64,000 nt of DNA, taken from contig NZ_JACCFI010000001.1 in the NCBI RefSeq assembly GCF_013410355.1, forward strand, positions 2,728,001 to 2,792,000, read 5' to 3'. The notes beneath the pieces were generated by a model, which was not told the DNA's origin, searched no databases, and worked only from the letters and a program-made list of their open reading frames with translations. This document shows, in pieces, positions 25,752 to 32,863 of the stretch (positions are counted from its first letter, which is position 1; every line of letters starts with the position of its first letter). This DNA comes from Agromyces hippuratus. Its GTDB lineage: Bacteria; Actinomycetota; Actinomycetes; Actinomycetales; Microbacteriaceae. Position numbers and translations under genes: made by a program.

Positions 25752-27665
25752 TCACCCGAGCAGCGGCCGCTGACGCTCGAGCGCCGACTCGTACTCCGCG
25801 CGCGCCTGCTGCACGCTCGGTGTCGCCGAGGTCTCGGCCACGGGCACGTCCCACCAGCCGCCGCCGTCGGGGCCGGCGAGCAGCGGGTCGCTCTCGACGT
25901 GGATGAGCGTCGAGGTGGGCGACGCCTTCGCGGTCGCCATGGCACGGCCGAGGTCGGCGATGGCGTCGGGGCCCGGGGCGATCTCGATCACGTCGACGCC
26001 GTAGCTGCGCGCGTTGGCGGCGAGGTCGACCGGCAGCGGGTCGGTGCCCTGGAAGTTGCGGTTCGCCGGGTCGTATCGGCGGTATCTGGTGCCGAAGCGC
26101 TGGCTGCCGACGGACTCCGAGAGGTTGCCGATCGACGCGTAGCCCTGGTTCTGCACGAGCACGACGATGAGCTTGTGGCCCTCGGCGACCGCGGTCACGA
26201 GTTCGGTGTGCAGCATCAGGTAGGAGCCGTCGCCGACCATGACGATCACGTCGCGATCGGGCGCGGCGCGGCGCACGCCGAGACCGCCCGCGATCTCGTA
26301 GCCCATGCACGAGAACGCGTATTCGACGTGGTAGCCGAGGGGATCGCGCACCCGCCAGAGCCGGTGCAGGTCGCCGGGCAGCGACCCCGCGGCCTGCACG
26401 ATGACATCGCGCGGCTCGCTCGCCGCGTGCACGGCGCCGATGATCTCCGCCTGCGCGGGCCGGTCGCGACCCGACGGCACGAACGACGCGTCGACGACGG
26501 CGTTCCACGTCCGCTGCTCGGCGGCGATCTGCTCCGACATCGACGCCGGCACCCCGTAGCCCGCGAGCTCGACCTCGAGTGCCTCGAGCGCGGTGCGGGC
26601 GTCGGCGATCAGGGGCAGCTGCGTGCCGTGCTTGTAGGCGTCGAACGGTGCGACGTTGAGGTTGACGAACGTGACATCCGGGTGCTGGAACGCGCTGCGG
26701 CTCGCCGTCGTGAAGTCGCTGTACCGGGTGCCGATGCCGATGACGACGTCGGCCTCCGCCGCGAACCGGTTGGCTGCGGTCGTGCCGGTGGCGCCCACGG
26801 CGCCGAGCGAGGCGGGATGGTCCCACGCGATGGCCCCGCCGCCGGCCTGCGTCGTGCCGACCGGGATGCCGGTGGCCTCGACGAGTCGGCGCAGCACCTC
26901 CTCGGCACCCGAGTAGATCACCCCGCCGCCCGCGACGATCATGGGCGAGCGCGCGCCGCGGATGGCGGCGACCGCACGTGCGAGCGGGCCGGGCTCGGGC
27001 AGCGGGCGCCGCACGTGCCACTCCCGGTCGGCGAGGAAGGCGAGCGGCACGTCGAGCGCCTCGGCCTGCACGTCCTCGGGCAGGGCGATCGTGACCGCGC
27101 CCGTCTCGACGGGGTCGGTCAGCACGCGCATGGCGCCGAGGGCGATGGAGAAGAGCTGCTCGGGCCGCTCGACGCGGTCGAAGAAGCGCGACAGCGGGCG
27201 GAACGCGTCGGTGACCTGGAGGCTCGGATCGTGCGGCAGTTCGAGCTGCTGCAGCACGGGGTCGGCGACCCGGGTCGCGAACGTGTCGCTCGGCAGCAGC
27301 AGCGCGGGCAGTCGGTTGCTCGTCGCGAGTGCGGCGCCCGTCAGCATGTTCGCGGCGCCTGGGCCGACCGAGGCCGTGCTCGCGAAGGTCGCGCGGCGGC
27401 GGCGCATGCGGGCGAAGCCCACCGACTGATGCACCATGGCCTGCTCGTTGCGCGCCTGGTAGTACGGCATGAGGTCGGGGTCGTCGGCGTTCGACTCCAT
27501 GAGCGCCTGCCCGAGGCCGGCGACATTGCCGTGGCCGAAGATGCCGAGCATGCCGGGAATCGTGCGCTCGCGGATGTCGCCGTCGACGGTCCACTGGTGT
27601 GCGAGGAACTCGACCAGCGCCTGTCCGACGGTCATGCGCCTCGTCATCGGGGTGTTCCGGCTCAC
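25752..27665 (-). CDS. iolD: 3D-(3,5/4)-trihydroxycyclohexane-1,2-dione acylhydrolase
   Basis: 637 residues, thiamine-diphosphate enzyme of the acetolactate-synthase fold. It opens the cyclohexane-dione ring to 5-deoxyglucuronate. The N-terminal domain has GIFGHGNVAGLGQAL and ARNEQAMVHQSVGFAR (cofactor-activating Glu), and the C-terminal domain has MVGDGSYLMLHTEL with NQGYASIGNLSES for Mg-TPP binding. The IolD-specific GSQRFGTRYRR is also present. The GTG at 27665 overlaps the iolB stop (GTGA) and follows AAGGGAG, which settles the start. It is the last gene of the leftward operon iolC-aldolase-iolB-iolD. Confidence 0.94.
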   Translation of the reverse strand: MSRNTPMTRRMTVGQALVEFLAHQWTVDGDIRERTIPGMLGIFGHGNVAGLGQALMESNADDPDLMPYYQARNEQAMVHQSVGFARMRRRRATFASTASVGPGAANMLTGAALATSNRLPALLLPSDTFATRVADPVLQQLELPHDPSLQVTDAFRPLSRFFDRVERPEQLFSIALGAMRVLTDPVETGAVTIALPEDVQAEALDVPLAFLADREWHVRRPLPEPGPLARAVAAIRGARSPMIVAGGGVIYSGAEEVLRRLVEATGIPVGTTQAGGGAIAWDHPASLGAVGATGTTAANRFAAEADVVIGIGTRYSDFTTASRSAFQHPDVTFVNLNVAPFDAYKHGTQLPLIADARTALEALEVELAGYGVPASMSEQIAAEQRTWNAVVDASFVPSGRDRPAQAEIIGAVHAASEPRDVIVQAAGSLPGDLHRLWRVRDPLGYHVEYAFSCMGYEIAGGLGVRRAAPDRDVIVMVGDGSYLMLHTELVTAVAEGHKLIVVLVQNQGYASIGNLSESVGSQRFGTRYRRYDPANRNFQGTDPLPVDLAANARSYGVDVIEIAPGPDAIADLGRAMATAKASPTSTLIHVESDPLLAGPDGGGWWDVPVAETSATPSVQQARAEYESALERQRPLLG

Positions 27666-28624
27666 GGGCGAGCTCCCTTCGTCGTGCGGTTGTAGGGCAG
27701 GCGGTCGTCTGCCGGCTCGTGCTGCCACGACTCGCGCACCCACCCGTGTTCGGGCTCGTCGGTGATGCGCCAGACCCGGTCGCCGGGCCCCGCCATGACG
27801 TTGAGGTAGTAGAGGTCGTGGGTCGGCGGCGCGACGGCCGGGCCGTGGAACCCCCCGGGCACGAGGGCGACGTCGCCGTCGCGCACCCGCTCGTCGAGTT
27901 CGATCGCGGTCACCGCCGACGACGCGGCGCTGAAGAGGCCGTACGGCGCGGTCGCCGCGCCGGCGGCCTCGAGGGAGCCCGGTGCGGGTGCGAGTTCGAA
28001 ATAGTAGATCTCCTCGAGCTGCGACTCGTGGCCCGGCAGCTCCTCGTCGTGCTTGTGCGGCGGGTAGCTCGACCAGTTGCCCGCGGGCGTGATGACCTCG
28101 CACACGATGAGCCGCTCGGCGTCGAGCACCGCGGGCGTGCCGAGGTCGTGCACCTGCCGGCTCGCGCGACCCCGGCCGCGGAGCTCGACGGGCACCTCGT
28201 CGCGACCGATGCGCCGCAGCGGATGCCGCGTGGTCGCCGGAGCCTCGGCCACTGCGACACGGCCCGGGCCGGCGCCTGATGCGGTGCCGGTGAGCGTCGC
28301 GCTCGCGCCCACGGGCAGGTAGAGGCAGTCGGTCGGGCCGTCGAACACCGAGGCGCGTCCCTCGAGCTCGACCTCGTGCACCGTGCCGTCTTCGGCGATC
28401 GCGCGCACGAGGCATCCGCCCTCGAGGGGCACGACGAGTCGCTCGACCGCACCGGCCGGGAGCTCGAGGCCCGCGCCGCCGACGTCGAGGGCAGCGACCC
28501 GGAGCCCGGTGTGCTGCCAGCCGTCGAGGGATGCGTCGACCACGACGTCCCAGCCGTCTCGGGCGAGGCTCGCTCGAGGATGGAACCACGTCTCGTGCGT
28601 GGTCGCCGTCGTCCGCTCCGTCAC
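27662..28624 (-). CDS. iolB: 5-deoxy-glucuronate isomerase
   Basis: 320 residues, bicupin. It converts 5-deoxy-D-glucuronate into 5-dehydro-2-deoxygluconate. The metal site is in SYPPHKHDEELPGHESQLEEIYYF (two His and Glu; I quote only the key region), followed by a late GFHGPAVAPPTHDLYYLN segment typical of IolB. GTG 28624 follows GAAGGAG. It overlaps iolD by four bases and starts 23 bases after the aldolase gene. Confidence 0.93.
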   Translation of the reverse strand: MTERTTATTHETWFHPRASLARDGWDVVVDASLDGWQHTGLRVAALDVGGAGLELPAGAVERLVVPLEGGCLVRAIAEDGTVHEVELEGRASVFDGPTDCLYLPVGASATLTGTASGAGPGRVAVAEAPATTRHPLRRIGRDEVPVELRGRGRASRQVHDLGTPAVLDAERLIVCEVITPAGNWSSYPPHKHDEELPGHESQLEEIYYFELAPAPGSLEAAGAATAPYGLFSAASSAVTAIELDERVRDGDVALVPGGFHGPAVAPPTHDLYYLNVMAGPGDRVWRITDEPEHGWVRESWQHEPADDRLPYNRTTKGARP

Positions 28625-28647
28625 GGATGCTCCTTCGGTCTCGTCGT

Positions 28648-29556
28648 TCAGCCCGCGTGCACGAGGGCCGCTGCGGTGTCGACGGCCCGTGCAACGTCGC
28701 CGTCGGGAGGATAGACGAGCGTGCGCCCGACCACGAGTCCGCGCACGCCGGGCAGGGCGAGTGCCCGCTGCCAGCTCGCGTAGGTGGCCTCGGGATCGCC
28801 GCCGCGCTCGCCGCCGAGAAGGAGCGTCGGCAGGGTCGTCGCCGCCATCACCCGTTCCATCTCGTCGACCACGGGCAGCTTCAGCCACGTGTAGGCCGAG
28901 CTCGTGCCGAGCCCCGACGCGATGGCGACGGAGGTGATCACGGCATCGGCGGTGAGGTCGTTGACGACACCGGCAGGGCCGTGCGTGCTCATGAACGGCT
29001 CGAGCATGATCGGCACGCCGGCCGCGGCGGCCGCGGTGACGGCTGCGGCGCAGGCCTCGATCGTCGCGATCGAGCCCGCGTCCTGCAGGTTGATGCGCAG
29101 CAGGGCCTTGGCGAAGTCGAGTCGGTCGCGCACGATGCCGTCGATGTCGTAGCCGGTGAACCGGTCGTCCATCTCGAAGCTCGAGCCGCGCAGCCCACCG
29201 CGATTCATCGAGCCGACCACGACCTTGCCGTCGAGCGCGCCGAGCAGGGCCAGGTCGTCGATGATGTCGGGGGTCGCGAGCACGCCGTCCACGCCGGGTC
29301 GGCTGAGCGCGAGCGCGAGACGGTCGAGCAGCTCGTACCGGTCGGCCATCGCCATCGGCTCGTCGCCGACGCCGAGCGCCCCACGGGCCGGGTGGTCGGC
29401 GGCGACGATGAAGAGGCGGCCGTTGTCGCCGAGCACGGGGCGGCGCGTTCGCGTTGCGTGCAACTCGGCGATGGCCGCCGGGTCGACGGCGCGTCGGTCG
29501 CGAAGCCGGGCGAACCGCTCGTCGTCGAGGAATCGCCGAGGTGCCTCAGGATGCAT
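28648..29556 (-). CDS. Cgl0159-type (beta/alpha)8 aldolase of inositol catabolism
   Basis: 302 residues, class I aldolase-like TIM barrel (deoC/LacD superfamily). Recognisable segments are FIVAADHPARGALGVG, VDGVLATPDII and LLLGGERGGDPEATY, as in the Corynebacterium protein encoded next to iolC. In that cluster it is thought to split 2-deoxy-5-keto-gluconate-6-phosphate into dihydroxyacetone phosphate and malonate semialdehyde, taking the place of IolJ. A Lys in TWLKLPVV is a candidate Schiff-base residue. AAGGAG precedes the ATG; the gene overlaps iolC by 11 bases. Confidence 0.85.
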   Translation of the reverse strand: MHPEAPRRFLDDERFARLRDRRAVDPAAIAELHATRTRRPVLGDNGRLFIVAADHPARGALGVGDEPMAMADRYELLDRLALALSRPGVDGVLATPDIIDDLALLGALDGKVVVGSMNRGGLRGSSFEMDDRFTGYDIDGIVRDRLDFAKALLRINLQDAGSIATIEACAAAVTAAAAAGVPIMLEPFMSTHGPAGVVNDLTADAVITSVAIASGLGTSSAYTWLKLPVVDEMERVMAATTLPTLLLGGERGGDPEATYASWQRALALPGVRGLVVGRTLVYPPDGDVARAVDTAAALVHAG

Positions 29557-30574
29557 CGGCGTCTCCTTCGTCGTGCAGCGGGCGGTCGACCGGGTCGATC
29601 CCGTCGAACTCGCCGAGTCCGCGCTCGCGGGCAAGTCGTGCCACCTCGGCGCTCGTCGGCATGGCGGTCGAGCACTCCCGGCGCGTCGCCACGATCGCCC
29701 CCGCGATGTTCGCGAACGCGATGATGCGCTCGAGCGGCCAGCCGGAGAGGAGCCCGTGGCAGAACGCGCCGCCGAACCCGTCGCCCGCGCCGAGGCCGTT
29801 GACGACCTGCACGGGAAGGGCGGAGAGCTCGACCGTCTCGTCGCGGGTCTTCGCGAGCACGCCGATCGGGCCGCGCTTGACGACGGCGAGCTCGATCCCG
29901 CGGTCGAGCAGCGCGTCGGCGGCACGATACGGATCGCGTTCACCGACGGCGACCTCGCACTCCTCGAGGTTGCCGATGGCGACCGTGACCGAGTCGAGGG
30001 CGGCCGAGACCTCGCGCCGGGCCTCGTCGACGGAGCCCCAGAACATGGGCCGGTAGTCGAGGTCGAGCACCGTGCCGGGGCGGCGGCCCCGAGCGGCCCA
30101 GGCGGCGCGATGCGCACCGCGGCTCGGCTCCTCGCTCAGGCCCGTGACCGTCGACCAGTAGATGGCGGCGGTGCGGATGGCGTCGAGCGGCAGGCTGTCG
30201 ACCGTGATCTCGAGGTCGGGTGCCTTCGGCTTGCGGTAGAAGGTGATCGGAAAGTCGTCGGGAGGGAAGATCTCGCAGAAGGTGAGCGGAGTCAGGAGAT
30301 CGGGCTCGGTGCCCACGAATCGCGGATCGACGCCGAAGCCCTCGAGTTCCCGGCGGATGTACCGGCCGAACGCGTCGTCGCCCGTGCGGGTGATGACCGC
30401 GCTGCGGCGGCCGTGGCGGGCGGCGGCGATCGCGACGTTCGTCGCGCTGCCGCCGACGGACTTGGTGAACGTCTCGACGTCTTCGAGGTGCACGCCGTCG
30501 CGCGTCGGGTAGAGGTCGATGCCCACTCGTCCGATGGTGATGACGTCGAATGGCGATGCTGTCGTGATGGTCAT
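29546..30574 (-). CDS. iolC: 5-dehydro-2-deoxygluconokinase
   Basis: 342 residues, PfkB/ribokinase family. GRVGIDLYP at the start and GGSATNVAIAAARHG near residue 40 form the substrate lid; NGLGAGDGFGGAF near 265 contains the catalytic Asp and anion hole. The product is 2-deoxy-5-keto-gluconate-6-phosphate, passed to the aldolase encoded next. It is the first gene of the leftward operon; a TAAACT -10-like element and an IolR-like box lie 45-70 bases upstream. Confidence 0.92.
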   Translation of the reverse strand: MTITTASPFDVITIGRVGIDLYPTRDGVHLEDVETFTKSVGGSATNVAIAAARHGRRSAVITRTGDDAFGRYIRRELEGFGVDPRFVGTEPDLLTPLTFCEIFPPDDFPITFYRKPKAPDLEITVDSLPLDAIRTAAIYWSTVTGLSEEPSRGAHRAAWAARGRRPGTVLDLDYRPMFWGSVDEARREVSAALDSVTVAIGNLEECEVAVGERDPYRAADALLDRGIELAVVKRGPIGVLAKTRDETVELSALPVQVVNGLGAGDGFGGAFCHGLLSGWPLERIIAFANIAGAIVATRRECSTAMPTSAEVARLARERGLGEFDGIDPVDRPLHDEGDADAS

Positions 30575-30632
30575 ACTGCGTCGTACAACTTTCTGCCGGT
30601 GCGGCGGGCGATTGCCCTCAGTTTACACAGAA

Positions 30633-30642
30633 TGTCCTGACA
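30633..30642. promoter_or_regulatory. IolR-like operator of the iolC operon
   Basis: TGTCCTGACA fits the recalled Corynebacterium IolR motif KGWCHTRACA at all ten positions. It sits in an AT-rich promoter directly upstream of a minus-strand TAAACT element, 59 bases from the iolC start. Confidence 0.65.
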
Positions 30643-30667
30643 AAGTAGTGCGACACGTGAGACGCGA

Positions 30668-30710
30668 ACGAGCGGATGCCGCGGGGCCTGCGCCCGCGGC
30701 ATCCGCTCGT
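30668..30710 (-). terminator. Terminator-like hairpin with perfect 18-bp stem
   Basis: Arms 30668-30685 and 30693-30710 pair perfectly around a 7-base loop. The stem is built from the GGATGCC heptamer found all over the window. It lies just after the stop codon of the leftward FAD oxidase gene and before the iolC promoter, so it should insulate the two. Confidence 0.75.
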
Positions 30711-30730
30711 CTGGTTCGGCTCGCCGGTGC

Positions 30731-32050
30731 TCAGCCCGCCGGCGCGATGTTGTGGTTGCGACGGAACACGTTGCCCGGGTCGAGCTGCGCCTTCACGCGG
30801 CGCAGCCGCTCGAGCGTGGCCGGCGGGTACATCGCGGCCGTGACCGCGTCGTCGTACTCCGGCGCGAAGTTGCCGTAGACCCCGCTCGTGAAGGCGAGGG
30901 CCACGGCGTTGACGGCCTCGACCGCCTCGACCAGCTCGGGCGCGGCGTCGGGCGCCACCACGCCGTTGACGATCAGCAGCGCCTCCGCGTCACGGAAGGC
31001 GATCGCCGTCGCGTCGGGCGCGACGCGCGAGAACGCCCCGCCGAGGGCGCGCAGCAGCACCATCGTCGGCACCTCGCGGTCGTACGCGGCGGCGACGGCA
31101 TCGAGGGCCGTGTCGGAGAGCTCGGGCACGAAGCCGTTGCCGCCGACGAACCGGAACGGGGGCCGACCGGGCGGCGCGTCTTCGAGCAGCTCGCCGTAGG
31201 TGCTCGGCCCGATCTTCGCCTCGGTGACCGACGGCAGCTCGAGCAGTGGCGCGAGCAGTTCGCGGAGCTGCGCCTCGCTGCCCTGCAGGGCGACGCCGAG
31301 CTGCGGGCCGCCGGGCATCTCGGGCCCGAACGGCGGCACGAGCATGAGCGACGAGTTCAGCTCGTCGGGGCCGGTGCGCATCACGTCGCGCCAGGCACGC
31401 AGCAGGGCGGGCACGTCGGACCGGTCGAACGTCACGTGCGCGGCGACGAGGCCGTCGGCCGGCACCGCCTGGAAGACGAAGCGGGTGACCACGCCGAAGT
31501 TGCCGCCGCCCCCGCGCAGGGCCCAGAAGACCTCGGGGTGCGACGTCTCGTTCACGGTCAGCACCTCGCCCGCCGCGGTGACGAGTTCGACCTCGCGCAG
31601 GGCGTCGATGGCGAGCCCCTGCATGCGCACGAGCCAGCCGATGCCGCCGCCGAGGGCGAGGCCGCCCACGCCGACGTCGCGGGTGTCGCCCGAGCTGATG
31701 CCCAGGCCATGCGGCGCCAGGGCCGCCGCGACGTCGCCCCAGCGGGCGCCGCCGCCGACGGAGACGCCGCCGGCGGCGTCGACCTCGATCGCGGTGAACT
31801 CGGCGAGGTCGACGACGAGTCCGCCGTCGACGGGGAGGAGGCCGTGGCCGCCGCTGCGCACGGCGATCGGCAGGCCCGCAGCCGCGGCGAGGCCGACTGC
31901 GGCAGCGACCTCGTCGACGGTGTGCGGCCGCACGACCGCGTCGGGTTCGCCGACGCCGGCGAAGACGGTGCGACCGGCGTCGTATTCGGATGCGCCGGGA
32001 CCATGGGCCCGGCCTGGGATTCGCTCACTCAGTTCGGAGAGAAGAGACAT
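30731..32050 (-). CDS. FAD-binding oxidoreductase, berberine-bridge-enzyme (BBE) type
   Basis: 439 residues. The PCMH FAD domain includes AVRSGGHGLL, whose His is the usual covalent FAD attachment site, and GGGIGWLVRMQG; the C-terminus RVKAQLDPGNVFRRNHNIAP is the BBE signature. The second attachment residue, Cys, seems absent, so FAD is probably bound once. Such enzymes oxidise sugars, lactones or alkaloid-like compounds with oxygen. No signal peptide is present. CAAACT ends six bases before the ATG (leaderless). It lies next to the inositol island but is separately transcribed; a link is unproven. Confidence 0.86.
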   Translation of the reverse strand: MSLLSELSERIPGRAHGPGASEYDAGRTVFAGVGEPDAVVRPHTVDEVAAAVGLAAAAGLPIAVRSGGHGLLPVDGGLVVDLAEFTAIEVDAAGGVSVGGGARWGDVAAALAPHGLGISSGDTRDVGVGGLALGGGIGWLVRMQGLAIDALREVELVTAAGEVLTVNETSHPEVFWALRGGGGNFGVVTRFVFQAVPADGLVAAHVTFDRSDVPALLRAWRDVMRTGPDELNSSLMLVPPFGPEMPGGPQLGVALQGSEAQLRELLAPLLELPSVTEAKIGPSTYGELLEDAPPGRPPFRFVGGNGFVPELSDTALDAVAAAYDREVPTMVLLRALGGAFSRVAPDATAIAFRDAEALLIVNGVVAPDAAPELVEAVEAVNAVALAFTSGVYGNFAPEYDDAVTAAMYPPATLERLRRVKAQLDPGNVFRRNHNIAPAG

Positions 32051-32163
32051 TTCGTCAGTTTGGCAGCGGCCTGCGACATCCGGAACGGTGCTCGCTCAGC
32101 GCTGAATCGGTGCGTTCGCATGCACCGATGCGGGTGTCGGCAGGGCGGCGTACGGTGTCGCGC

Positions 32164-32775
32164 ATGACGTTCAACGACGGCCTCGTCACGGCCAACCTCT
32201 CGATCTCGCTCGACGGCTACGTCGCCGGGCCGAACCAAACGGTCGACGAGCCGCTCGGCGAGGGCGGTGAAGATCTGCACCGGTGGATGTTCGAGCAGCC
32301 CGACGAGAACGCCGGCATCGTCGAGCAGATCCTCGCACCGGATGCCTACATCATGGGCCGCAACATGTTCGGGCCGATCCGCGGCGAGTGGACCGACGAG
32401 GAGTGGAAGGGCTGGTGGGGCGAGAACCCGCCGTACCACGGCCCGGTCTACGTGCTCACGCACCACCCGCGCGACCCCATCCCGATGGAGGGCGGCACCA
32501 CCTTCCACTTCGTCACGACCGGCATCGACGACGCCCTCGCGCAGGCGCGGGCCGCGGTCGGCGACGACGCGCGCATCTCGATCGCGGGTGGCGCGAGCAC
32601 CGTGCGCCAGTACCTCGCGGCAGGCCTCATCGACCGCATCATCGTGACGATCTCGCCGATGATGCTCGGCGGCGGCGAGCGGCTCTTCGAGGGCATCGAC
32701 GACCCGGCGCTCACGCCCGTCGAGGTGCTGCACACCCCGCTCGCGACGCACATCACCTACGAGCGGCGGCGCTGA
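32164..32775 (+). CDS. Dihydrofolate reductase/RibD C-terminal family protein
   Basis: 203 residues with the RibD_C fold: NLSISLDGYVAGPNQ at the N-terminus, AYIMGRNMFG as the NADPH-contact loop, and ISIAGGASTVRQYLAAGLIDRI near residue 140. Actinobacteria have many such proteins of unknown substrate, likely NADPH-dependent reductases; the sequence lacks the active-site acid region of true DHFR. TACGGT ends seven bases before the ATG, indicating a leaderless message. It converges on oligopeptidase B. Confidence 0.85.
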   Translation: MTFNDGLVTANLSISLDGYVAGPNQTVDEPLGEGGEDLHRWMFEQPDENAGIVEQILAPDAYIMGRNMFGPIRGEWTDEEWKGWWGENPPYHGPVYVLTHHPRDPIPMEGGTTFHFVTTGIDDALAQARAAVGDDARISIAGGASTVRQYLAAGLIDRIIVTISPMMLGGGERLFEGIDDPALTPVEVLHTPLATHITYERRR

Positions 32776-32828
32776 CCAGGCCGGATGACGAAGCGCGCCG
32801 CCGACGACGAGCCGGCGTCGACGATCGA

Positions 32829-32856
32829 GTGAGCGGATGCCGCGGCATCCGCTCAC
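32829..32856. terminator. 28-bp perfect palindrome between convergent genes
   Basis: GTGAGCGGATGCCG and its exact complement, no spacer. The core is GGATGCCGCGGCATCC, the most over-used palindrome of this window. It lies between two convergent stop codons, eight bases from the ptrB stop, so a bidirectional terminator is likely. Confidence 0.72.
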
Positions 32857-32863
32857 CCTTCGG

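Noticed and set aside
27662..28888. An 88-codon N-terminal extension of iolB
   Set aside because: The extension overlaps the aldolase gene and is Arg-rich; GTG 28624 has a good GAAGGAG site and matches the family start.
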